Below, one piece after another: positions 7,725 through 12,982 of a stretch of 19,506 bases of DNA (its first letter is position 1; each line of letters begins with the position of its first letter). The translations under genes were made by a program, and so were the position numbers. Location: the NCBI GenBank assembly GCA_041623475.1, contig JBFJWU010000014.1, forward strand, positions 1-19,506. Direction: 5' to 3'. This stretch comes from JBFJWU01 sp041623475 [NCBI: bacterium] (lineage in GTDB: Bacteria > J088). A model generated the notes under the pieces. That model did not search any database. It had not been told where the DNA came from and worked only from the letters and a program-made list of their open reading frames with translations.

Positions 7725-9329
7725 GTGAGCCGGCTTTACCGTGTAGAATCAACTGACCTGCCAATCACCTTTGACGTGCCTGATCGGCCTGCACCGCGCT
7801 CTCCTTTCCCGCATTCGAATTACCTAAACGTGGTGCGTATGGCCATTTCGAGCAATCCTGTTGTTCCCCCTCCTGCTACAGTCGCGCAGTTGTCTGATAT
7901 TCGACAAATGGTCCATCGTCGTCTGGGTTGGCCGCCCGCTCTTGCCAGTCATGGCGACGATCGTGTTGCTGAGTTGGTCGCGGCAGGCATGACCGATGCC
8001 GGTATCGCCTCGCCAATTGCTTATCTGGCTGAACTGCAACGCGCTGACTCTCCCCTTTGGGGCTGGATTTATGCAAATTGGACTGTGGGGGAAAGCTATT
8101 TTTTTCGCACCGACAAGCATACAGCCTGGCTGAAAGATTGCTGGCTTCCGTCTCTGATTGCGGCGACGTGGCAAAGCGAGCAGCCGCGGATTCGTGTCTG
8201 GAGCGTGGGCTGCGCCGATGGCCAGGAACTGTATTCGATTGCCATGCTGATTGCTGATGTTTTGCCCGAGTCGGAGCGCGGCGGTATTTCACTACTTGGC
8301 ACAGATATCAGCGAGCAGTCGCTGGCAGCAGCGCGCCTGGGCTGCTACCGAAGTCTCTCGCTCCGGCGCGTCTCGGCAGAGACCACCGGGCTCTATTTCG
8401 AGCGCAGCGAACGGGGCTGGCAGCTCTCTCCAGAGATCAAGGCGTTGGCGACATTCGAACAGGCGAATTTCGGCGGGCAGCACGCTTGGTGCCATAAAAA
8501 CCAGTTTGACCTGATTCTTTGCCGAAATCTCGCAATCTACCTGGCGCCTGAGGCGATCCGGAGCATGCTGTCCTGTTTCTCCAGCACACTGGCAGATTCC
8601 GGGTTGTTGCTGTTTGGCGATTCAGATCTTGCACATGTTCGCTCGCCGGAGTCGCGTTCCGAGCTCGAAGGTAATTTCGATTTCCGGCGTTGCGGCATGG
8701 GTCTTAGGGTAGAACTCGGCATGCGCCGGTTGACTGTTGGCGAAGGCGAGAGCGGCGACCAGGTCGACAACACTGCAGGACCTCTGGCAAGGACCGAACA
8801 GTTCAATCGCGTTGCCAATCCGTTTGCCTGTACTGTTGACGGCCTGCTGGCGGCCGGTCGACCAGAAGCAGCTGTCGCGGCAATCCACTGGCGTACGATG
8901 GAAGAGGGGTTGACGGCACGGCGTACCCGGCAAATGGCCCAGGCGCGTTTCAATCAGCGCAGTTTCGTCGAGGCGGGGGACCTGGTCGACGACGCTATGC
9001 GGCAAGCGTGCGAGGCCGGAGTGCCTGATCCCTATTGCGACATTCTCAAGGCGCGACTGGAGCTCGGGCGAGGCGATTTTGAGCTTGCGTTCGACAGCCT
9101 GGCCGGCGAAGGTCATGGCAGGGGCCTGGTTGAAGCTGATGCCCTCTTCATAGAAATTGCCGTTGCGGCAGGACGTGGTTCAGAATGCGCCGGTCGTATT
9201 GACAGATTGCAGGCACGACTCGACACGTCCGGATGGAATGGTCCATCTCTGGCGTTCGAGCGCATTACTGTCCGTGGTTATGCGGAGGGCGTGATTCGCT
9301 CGTGGCGAGCCGTGGAAGCCGCAGGGTGA
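7725..9329 (+). CDS. Second CheR-like methyltransferase with helical (TPR-like) C-terminus
   Basis: A 534-residue CheR-family protein. The linker motif is VGESYFFRTD (121-130), the SAM-binding loop GCADGQELYS (162-171), the acidic loop GTDIS (192-196), and the late motif LCRNLAIYL (265-273). Compared with the other CheR here, the loop has Gln for the first Glu of GEE and Leu for Pro, so catalysis may be altered. From about residue 365 onward the sequence is Ala/Leu-rich and helical, resembling TPR repeats that bind partners, as in the CheR-TPR proteins of FrzF type. The GTG start lies six bases after the hybrid-kinase stop, with GAGG at 7716-7719. The ATG at 7839 (residue 39) is a credible alternative, because residues 1-38 show no family resemblance. 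It is the last gene of the operon. Confidence 0.85.
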   Translation: MSRLYRVESTDLPITFDVPDRPAPRSPFPHSNYLNVVRMAISSNPVVPPPATVAQLSDIRQMVHRRLGWPPALASHGDDRVAELVAAGMTDAGIASPIAYLAELQRADSPLWGWIYANWTVGESYFFRTDKHTAWLKDCWLPSLIAATWQSEQPRIRVWSVGCADGQELYSIAMLIADVLPESERGGISLLGTDISEQSLAAARLGCYRSLSLRRVSAETTGLYFERSERGWQLSPEIKALATFEQANFGGQHAWCHKNQFDLILCRNLAIYLAPEAIRSMLSCFSSTLADSGLLLFGDSDLAHVRSPESRSELEGNFDFRRCGMGLRVELGMRRLTVGEGESGDQVDNTAGPLARTEQFNRVANPFACTVDGLLAAGRPEAAVAAIHWRTMEEGLTARRTRQMAQARFNQRSFVEAGDLVDDAMRQACEAGVPDPYCDILKARLELGRGDFELAFDSLAGEGHGRGLVEADALFIEIAVAAGRGSECAGRIDRLQARLDTSGWNGPSLAFERITVRGYAEGVIRSWRAVEAAG

Positions 9330-9769
9330 ATCACGCCTGGACGGAAGGTGCGGTTCCCGGGGCGTCGGCCGAACCGAAAAAAATCCAGAATTCCATGCTG
9401 CCGTTGCCGCTGAACGCGAGCATTCGCGGAAGCGAGTTTTCGAAAACTATCAGTTCAGGTTTTTGATTTCAAATTCAGGCTTGATTCGCCGTCAGCTTTT
9501 CGGCCAGGCCTTATGGGGTCTAATTGTGTCCAGCGAATCCTGGTACGCCGACTGCCACAAATGCGTTTTCTTCCCGCCGGTTTCTTTCGCCATGGGCAGT
9601 GACCGTGACAGCGTGCAGCGGCGTTGATTCCAGCAGACTCGGAGGCCGCAGAAAAAGTACGCTCGAGATACTGGATCCCTCGCAAGTTTGTCTGCAATTC
9701 GCAGGCGTTGCTGCATCCATGTTGAAAAAAAGAGTCTCCGCTGCCCTGCAGGTGCATGGGGGCTGCGAA
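9330..9769. other. Non-coding stretch after the operon
   Basis: About 440 bases follow the last operon gene. I find no convincing coding frame in either strand and no clear intrinsic terminator. The notable item is a perfect 14-base palindrome, AGTTTTCGAAAACT, at 9435-9448. An inverted pair CGGTTC/GAACCG at 9351-9376 is followed by A residues, so it does not read as a terminator on either strand. Confidence 0.5.
9435..9448. promoter_or_regulatory. Perfect 14-bp palindrome
   Basis: AGTTTTCGAAAACT equals its own reverse complement. It lies about 105 bases past the operon end and has no loop, so it is more like a protein-binding site than a terminator. No adjacent gene start shows which regulator would use it. 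Confidence 0.3.
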
Positions 9770-10183
9770 TCAGGTGGGGGCCGTTACCGCTTCCAGGCCG
9801 GCAATTTCGCGGGCTTTCTGGCAATACAGGTCCATTGGCGCCTCGTGCAGCAGCATCATCTTCTGGGATGCAAACGAGCCTTCAGCGTGGATTGTGCAGA
9901 CTTCGTGCCAGCCGGCGAAGTCGCTGGCGAACGTATGGTGGAGCATGCTCCACAGGCGCATCCGGGTTTCGGCGTTCCACCCCGGTGCACCGCCCAGATA
10001 GCGATCCAGATGCGGACGCAGCTTTTCATTCTGCCAGTCCTGCCAGGTTGGCTGGGTGACCAGCAGACCGCCGGCGATGTCCTGGACGTCGCGGACAAAT
10101 TCGTGGAAATTGGAAGCAAAATGCAGCTTGGCCATGTTTGCCGACAACGTGTTGGCAACGTAAAGTCCTGACCCGCCATAGCC
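9770..10183 (-). pseudogene. HpaB-like flavin-dependent hydroxylase, C-terminal remnant
   Basis: On the minus strand about 137 residues resemble the C-terminal end of the 4-hydroxyphenylacetate 3-monooxygenase (HpaB) / 4-hydroxybutyryl-CoA dehydratase family. Diagnostic stretches are SGLYVANTLSANMAKLHF, the DIAGGLLVT segment and the EVCTIHAEGS segment. It ends at a natural stop (9770-9772). Full family members are roughly 480-520 residues, so about three quarters is missing. The homology breaks off near 10183, at the edge of a hairpin repeat, and the frame continuing upstream to an ATG at 10309 reads through repeat DNA. No flavin reductase or aromatic-degradation gene is nearby. I read it as the decayed tail of a chromosomal gene, not a working enzyme. 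Confidence 0.8.
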
Positions 10184-10249
10184 TCGCGCGACGGCGGCTC
10201 GCCGGTTGCGCGGCGATCTCCCGATCGCCTCGGCCTGCGGCCTCGTGCC

Positions 10250-10300
10250 TGCAGCCGCTTGCGATTTGGTGCCAGGCCCCAGGCACCAAATATCGAATCC
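10250..10300. repeat. Hairpin repeat, copy A
   Basis: It contains a perfect 10-bp inverted repeat, ATTTGGTGCC (10264-10273) and GGCACCAAAT (10282-10291), with an 8-base loop. The preceding bases and the hairpin match copy B (12221-12279) at most positions; B carries a few extra bases inside the loop. It resembles the small REP-like palindromes dispersed in many proteobacterial genomes. It lies just upstream of the truncation point of the hydroxylase remnant. Confidence 0.7.
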
Positions 10301-10404
10301 GGTTCTCATGCGCCGTCTATAGTCGTTGCGATTATTTGCAATTGATTCCGGGTGCGGCGAGTTAATGCTTGCGTTTGGATGACAGCACCCAGTATCCTGA
10401 AAGC

Positions 10405-10605
10405 ATGAAATCGGTGGAAGCCATAGAGTCCGCTGTCGAGGCGCTGTCTGGTCACGAATTTGAGGAGTTCAGGTCGTGGTTTTTTGACTACGATCACGGT
10501 CGCTGGGACCAGCAGCTCGAAAAGGACAGCCAGGACGGCAAGCTTGACGATCTGGCCCGGGAAGCGGCCCAGGAATATCGCGACGGACGTTCCCGACCCT
10601 TGTGA
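10405..10605 (+). CDS. Type II antitoxin
   Basis: A 66-residue acidic protein starting at the ATG at 10405 (MKSVEAIESAVEAL). An in-frame upstream ATG-like start at 10369 would add 12 residues that do not resemble the family. The middle has EEFRSWFFDYD, then WDQQLEKDSQDGKLD and a basic end EYRDGRSRPL. This pattern is typical of small antitoxins paired with RelE/ParE-fold toxins: helical N-terminal half, then a tail that wraps the toxin. Its stop overlaps the toxin's GTG start (GTGA), as expected for a coupled pair where antitoxin is made first. Such pairs usually repress their own promoter, which would lie in 10300-10404. I recognise the family but assign no gene name. Confidence 0.85.
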   Translation: MKSVEAIESAVEALSGHEFEEFRSWFFDYDHGRWDQQLEKDSQDGKLDDLAREAAQEYRDGRSRPL

Positions 10606-10859
10606 ATCATTTCGCTACGTCCCGGTTCTGGGCGTGTTACGATCGACTTCCCGCGGATATTCAGGCCACTGCGGACAAGAACTTTGAATTACTCAAGTTA
10701 AATCCGCGTCACCCGTCATTGCATTTCAAGAAAATCGATCAATTCTGGTCTGTGCGTGTAGGACTGCGTTGGCGTGCGCTAGGTGTGCAGGTCGATGAAG
10801 ATGCAGTTTCCTGGTTTTGGATTGGCAGTCACGACGAATATGACCGATTAATCGGTTAG
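10602..10859 (+). CDS. Type II toxin, RelE/ParE fold
   Basis: An 85-residue protein with the small RelE/ParE-like fold: an N-terminal helix pair (FWACYDRLPADIQATADKNF), then HPSLHFKKI, FWSVRVGLRWRALG and a final WFWIGSHDEYDRLIG. Family members are about 80-95 residues, so it is full length. They are usually ribosome-dependent mRNA endonucleases or gyrase inhibitors; the sequence alone does not decide which. The GTG start overlaps the antitoxin stop. On a circle, such a pair could help keep the element in the population. It is followed by an inverted repeat at 10880-10899. Confidence 0.88.
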   Translation: MNHFATSRFWACYDRLPADIQATADKNFELLKLNPRHPSLHFKKIDQFWSVRVGLRWRALGVQVDEDAVSWFWIGSHDEYDRLIG

Positions 10860-10879
10860 CAGTCAGCCCGTTCTTGTCA

Positions 10880-10899
10880 GGGCGCAGGCGAGTGCGCCC
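10880..10899. terminator. Inverted repeat after the toxin, possible weak terminator
   Basis: GGGCGC and GCGCCC form a perfect 6-bp G+C-rich stem around an 8-base loop, 20 bases past the toxin stop. There is no T tract on either strand, so it is not a canonical intrinsic terminator. It sits between the plus-strand toxin and the convergent fic gene and could slow transcription from either side. Confidence 0.3.
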
Positions 10900-10978
10900 A
10901 GTTGTACTTGGGGCCTGGAATCAGACTCCGCCACCGACGAACCATTGAGGCTAATAACTTCCGGAAAATATCGCGACT

Positions 10979-11959
10979 CTAATTGGCTAAACGCACCTTG
11001 CGGTATTTTTGTTTTGGGTGGCGGGGCGAGTTGGGGTATTGCATTTCGACCAGGCCCGATTGTATGGCTGGATTTAAATAGTTCTCGCGAAATGTTGCCC
11101 GGTGAGACAGGCCCAGTCGCTGCATTAGTTCTTTGGCGCTGGCAAACTGATCGCCGATGGCGGCCAGCAGGGCCTGGACTTGGTCGGTTACTTGGTCGGT
11201 TACTTGGTCGGTGGCGGCCAATGTGTCGCGGATTGCGGCCAGCATGAATGCCACGAATTCACCACCGTCACCCTTTTTGTCGGCGCGGCCCAATGCTGCG
11301 TAGTATTCCGCCTGTCGGTTGCGGACGACCGTTTCGACGGGCAACCACGCCAGTTCCGGCTTCCATTTGGACAGCATCAACGTCTGCCACAGCCGGCCCA
11401 TCCGACCATTCCCGTCTGAAAACGGGTGGATGAATTCCAGCTTGTAATGAAACAGGCAGCTTGCCAACAGTGGATGCATGTTGTTGGATCCGGCCCAGGC
11501 CAGCAGGTCCGCCATCAGGCCCGGGACCCGGTCGGCCGGCGGGGCCATATGTACCAGGTTTTCGTCCTGGAAAATTCCAACGCCACCGGTTCGATAGCGG
11601 CCGGCATCGTCAGTCAGCGCGGTCATCAACAGCCGGTGGGCTTGCAGCAGGTCGTCCTGGCTGTCGACGGACCATCCGGGCATCGCCTCGTATGCGGCAA
11701 AAGCGTTTTTGACCTCCTGGATCTCGCGCGGCGGGCCGATGACCGGCTTGCCATCAATGACATCGCTGACCTGTTCCAGGCTTAGCGTGTTCTGTTCGAT
11801 CTCCAGCGACGCCTGGATTGTTCGTACCCGATTGCCACGTCGCAGGCGGGGTGCCATTTCGCCGCTGCTGGCAACGGACCAGGCACCGATTCGCTCGCTG
11901 AGTTCGGCGATCAGGTTCAGCAGTTCTGTGGTGGGTTGGAATGGCGGCGCGTATGGCAT
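10979..11959 (-). CDS. Fic-family protein with C-terminal winged-helix-like region
   Basis: A 326-residue Fic protein. Such enzymes usually transfer AMP from ATP to hydroxyl groups of target proteins. The catalytic motif is HPFSDGNGRMGR (178-189), with His178 intact and the anion-binding Asn/Gly/Arg present. An N-terminal inhibitory-helix-like segment has S51 and E55 in SLEIEQN, close to the S/TxxxE(G/N) motif of self-inhibited class II Fic proteins but with Gln in place of Gly/Asn. The C-terminal part (about 262-320) looks like a winged helix; before it lies a VTDQ repeat (249-261). The ATG start gives MPYAPPF; no strong ribosome binding site is visible. It is transcribed towards the toxin-antitoxin pair. 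It could be a solitary regulator or a toxin; no separate antitoxin gene is seen beside it. Confidence 0.92.
   Translation of the reverse strand: MPYAPPFQPTTELLNLIAELSERIGAWSVASSGEMAPRLRRGNRVRTIQASLEIEQNTLSLEQVSDVIDGKPVIGPPREIQEVKNAFAAYEAMPGWSVDSQDDLLQAHRLLMTALTDDAGRYRTGGVGIFQDENLVHMAPPADRVPGLMADLLAWAGSNNMHPLLASCLFHYKLEFIHPFSDGNGRMGRLWQTLMLSKWKPELAWLPVETVVRNRQAEYYAALGRADKKGDGGEFVAFMLAAIRDTLAATDQVTDQVTDQVQALLAAIGDQFASAKELMQRLGLSHRATFRENYLNPAIQSGLVEMQYPNSPRHPKQKYRKVRLAN
11179..11214. repeat. 12-bp tandem repeat, three units, inside fic
   Basis: The unit CTTGGTCGGTTAC-like period of 12 bases (units start at 11179, 11191 and 11203) occurs three times, the last with two changed bases. On the coding strand it encodes repeated TDQV units. 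Because the unit is a multiple of three, copy-number changes would keep the frame and alter the length of the linker before the C-terminal domain. Confidence 0.85.
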
Positions 11960-12115
11960 GGCGTGGTGTCGGCAGTCGGGGTGACAGGGAATTATTAGAT
12001 CATAGCCCCCCGGTTAAGGAAAAGCAGGGGTAACAGTGGAAAAGGTCGCGGACACGACACCATAGGATACGGCAACGGTCCGCCGGGCGGGATCAGATCG
12101 GACCGTTCATACGGA
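11960..12115. other. Intergenic stretch between fic and the tRNA remnant
   Basis: About 156 bases upstream of fic. The long minus-strand frame crossing this area also runs through the tRNA remnant and repeats, so I do not accept it as a gene. The fic promoter should lie here, but I cannot point to convincing hexamers. Confidence 0.4.
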
Positions 12116-12173
12116 TACCCGAGTGGCCAAAGGGGGCAGACTGTAAATCTGCTGGCGTCGTCCTTCGGAGGTT
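12116..12173 (+). pseudogene. tRNA-Tyr(GTA) remnant lacking both acceptor strands
   Basis: 58 bases match the body of a proteobacterial tRNA-Tyr. There is a D arm with CCC/GGG (12118-12120 and 12132-12134) and an anticodon stem GCAGA/TCTGC (12136-12140 and 12148-12152) with anticodon GTA at 12143-12145. A long variable arm follows, then the first strand of the T stem GGAGG with TT (12167-12173). At the next base, where CGAAT should follow, the sequence changes into a repeat. The seven bases before position 8 do not give a usable acceptor strand. It therefore cannot fold into a complete tRNA, and I call it a remnant. Confidence 0.85.
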
Positions 12174-12188
12174 GTTCCCGTTGTTCCC
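12171..12188. repeat. 9-bp tandem duplication at the tRNA break
   Basis: GTTGTTCCC occurs twice in a row exactly where the tRNA-Tyr homology ends. Together with the following AAAACGGGAA it can form a small hairpin (TTCCC/GGGAA). It marks the junction between tRNA and repeat sequence. Confidence 0.65.
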
Positions 12189-12196
12189 AAAACGGG

Positions 12197-12215
12197 AATC
12201 GCTGTCGCGACTGCG
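12197..12215. repeat. 19-bp near-palindromic repeat, copy 1
   Basis: AATCGCTGTCGCGACTGCG recurs exactly at 12368-12386. Its last 16 bases are a palindrome except for one mismatched pair. In both places it directly follows a hairpin with a different stem: here TTCCC/GGGAA (from 12184), there TTTTTGCCG/CGGCAAAAA. The unit is thus a variable hairpin plus a fixed 19-mer, like a bacterial interspersed palindromic element. Confidence 0.75.
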
Positions 12216-12220
12216 CGACC

Positions 12221-12279
12221 TGCGGCCGCTCGCGATCTGGTGCCAAGCCCCAGGCCCCAGGCGCCGAGTTTCGAATCTC
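12221..12279. repeat. Hairpin repeat, copy B
   Basis: Related to copy A at 10250-10300: the TGCGGCCGCT..CGATCTGGTGCC part and the CCAGGCCCCAGG core are shared, and both continue into a TCGAATC string. The inverted repeat GGTGCC (12239-12244) and GGCGCC (12260-12265) is less perfect than in copy A. It fills the gap between the tRNA-Tyr body and the tRNA-Gly 3' end. Confidence 0.65.
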
Positions 12280-12289
12280 GTTTCCCGCT
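12265..12289 (+). pseudogene. tRNA-Gly 3'-end remnant
   Basis: CGAG-TTTCGAATC-TCG followed by TTTCCCGCT matches the T arm, acceptor strand and discriminator of a typical tRNA-Gly(GCC), with one extra T in the loop. The 5' two thirds, including the anticodon, are absent. A strong terminator follows within one base, as at the end of a tRNA operon. With the tRNA-Tyr body 90 bases upstream, this looks like a collapsed tRNA-Tyr/tRNA-Gly operon. Confidence 0.7.
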
Positions 12290-12320
12290 AAAAAGCCTCC
12301 CCACCCGGGAGGCTTTTTTT
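12290..12320 (+). terminator. Strong intrinsic terminator
   Basis: A perfect 7-bp stem GCCTCCC (12295-12301) and GGGAGGC (12307-12313) with a 5-base loop is followed by seven T residues (12314-12320) and preceded by five A residues, so it can work in both directions. It probably ended the former tRNA operon and now insulates the area upstream of the chemosensory operon. Confidence 0.92.
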
Positions 12321-12733
12321 GGAATTCGCCCTCGCTCGCCAGTTGTTTTTGCCGTTCCCACGGCAAAAATCGCTGTCGCGACTGCGTTTCCTGGCCGTCC
12401 GCCATTCGCGGAAATCGGCGGGGTTGCTGGTGAGGATGATTTCGAATGTGCGCGGGCCGGGCGCAAGAGGCTGCCTTGGCTGTATGGGTAATCACCGGCT
12501 TCGCGAATGAGCGTGTCCCCCAACAGGCTCTGTCAGTCAAAGGGGGGGCGAGGTGGATGGCTTTTCGTCAACCGCGCATTTCCAGATGGGTCGCATTGCG
12601 TCGGGGCCGTTTTCGGCGACAATTCCGATCCCCTATAGCAGCCAGGGACAGCATTTTTGCGGCCAGTCGTACGTGTGAAATGACCACCTGGAATGATTAC
12701 CCGCTGCGGTAGTAGCCGGCTGGCCAGTACTTT
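12321..12733. other. Non-coding stretch upstream of the operon promoter
   Basis: About 410 bases without a supportable gene. It holds the second 19-mer repeat with its hairpin (12343-12386). A short minus-strand string near 12350-12480 vaguely recalls the end of a PIN-domain protein, but it is too short to call. Confidence 0.5.
12343..12386. repeat. Hairpin plus 19-bp repeat, copy 2
   Basis: A perfect 9-bp stem TTTTTGCCG/CGGCAAAAA with a six-base loop is followed at 12368-12386 by AATCGCTGTCGCGACTGCG, identical to 12197-12215. The stem differs completely from that of copy 1, while the 19-mer is unchanged. Confidence 0.75.
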
Positions 12734-12749
12734 GTTGCAATTATGCAAC
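12734..12749. promoter_or_regulatory. Inverted repeat, candidate activator site
   Basis: GTTGCA-ATTA-TGCAAC is a perfect 6-bp inverted repeat. Its centre is about 95 bases before the expected start of transcription from the sigma-54 promoter at 12810-12824, within the range where enhancer-binding activators bind. A further TTGCAA half-site follows at 12767-12772. The role is inferred from position and symmetry. Confidence 0.45.
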
Positions 12750-12809
12750 GGCGCTGTAGATAGATATTGCAAGTTGGCATCCAAAAATCATTACTGTGCC
12801 CGGAAATTC

Positions 12810-12824
12810 TGGCACCGTCTTTGC
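12810..12824 (+). promoter_or_regulatory. Sigma-54 (-24/-12) promoter of the chemosensory operon
   Basis: CTGGCAC, five bases, then TTGCT matches the sigma-54 consensus YTGGCACG-N4-TTGCW, with one deviation (C for the G after TGGCAC). GG (-24) and GC (-12) are correctly spaced. Transcription would start near 12836, leaving a leader of about 147 bases before the receptor ATG at 12983. No sigma-70 pair of similar quality is seen here. Sigma-54 promoters need an activator, which is not encoded in the window. Confidence 0.7.
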
Positions 12825-12862
12825 TATTATGTTGTGCGCGTGAACAAAACCAAAGAACCTCA

Positions 12863-12902
12863 GGGGGCTTGCCCCATATCGACGGGTCTGGCGTTTTTTT
12901 TT
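12863..12902 (+). promoter_or_regulatory. Leader with small hairpin and nine-T run
   Basis: In the untranslated leader, GGGG-CTTG-CCCC (12864-12875) and a possible CCC/GGG pairing (12873-12886) precede nine T residues (12894-12902). This could be a weak attenuator or just a flexible leader. The stems are short and not directly next to the T run, so confidence is low. Confidence 0.25.
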
Positions 12903-12982
12903 GCACTCGAATTCAAGAATGTAGCCGTTCGGAAAACCGGACGGGAACAAGGCTGATTTGCCTTGAAAGGGCGTACCTAAAC

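Noticed and set aside
9351-9382. Inverted repeat as operon terminator
   Set aside because: CGGTTC/GAACCG is followed by A residues on the plus strand and lacks T residues downstream on the minus strand, so it does not fit an intrinsic terminator.
9524-10171. 215-residue plus-strand open frame
   Set aside because: It lies antisense to the HpaB-like remnant, whose minus-strand translation has clear family resemblance. The plus-strand product resembles nothing and has no ribosome binding site.
12350-12480. Possible PIN-domain toxin remnant on the minus strand
   Set aside because: Only a short string (RTFEIILTSNPADFREW) is suggestive. No acidic active-site set or paired antitoxin is visible.
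11995-12540. 181-residue minus-strand open frame
   Set aside because: It runs through the tRNA-Tyr body, the tRNA-Gly end, the terminator and both 19-mer repeats, and its product is low-complexity and Pro/Arg-rich. The repeats explain its openness.
12767-12982. N-terminal extension of the receptor to a start at 12767
   Set aside because: The extra residues would be encoded by the sigma-54 promoter and the T-rich leader; the ATG at 12983 begins a typical charged N-terminus.
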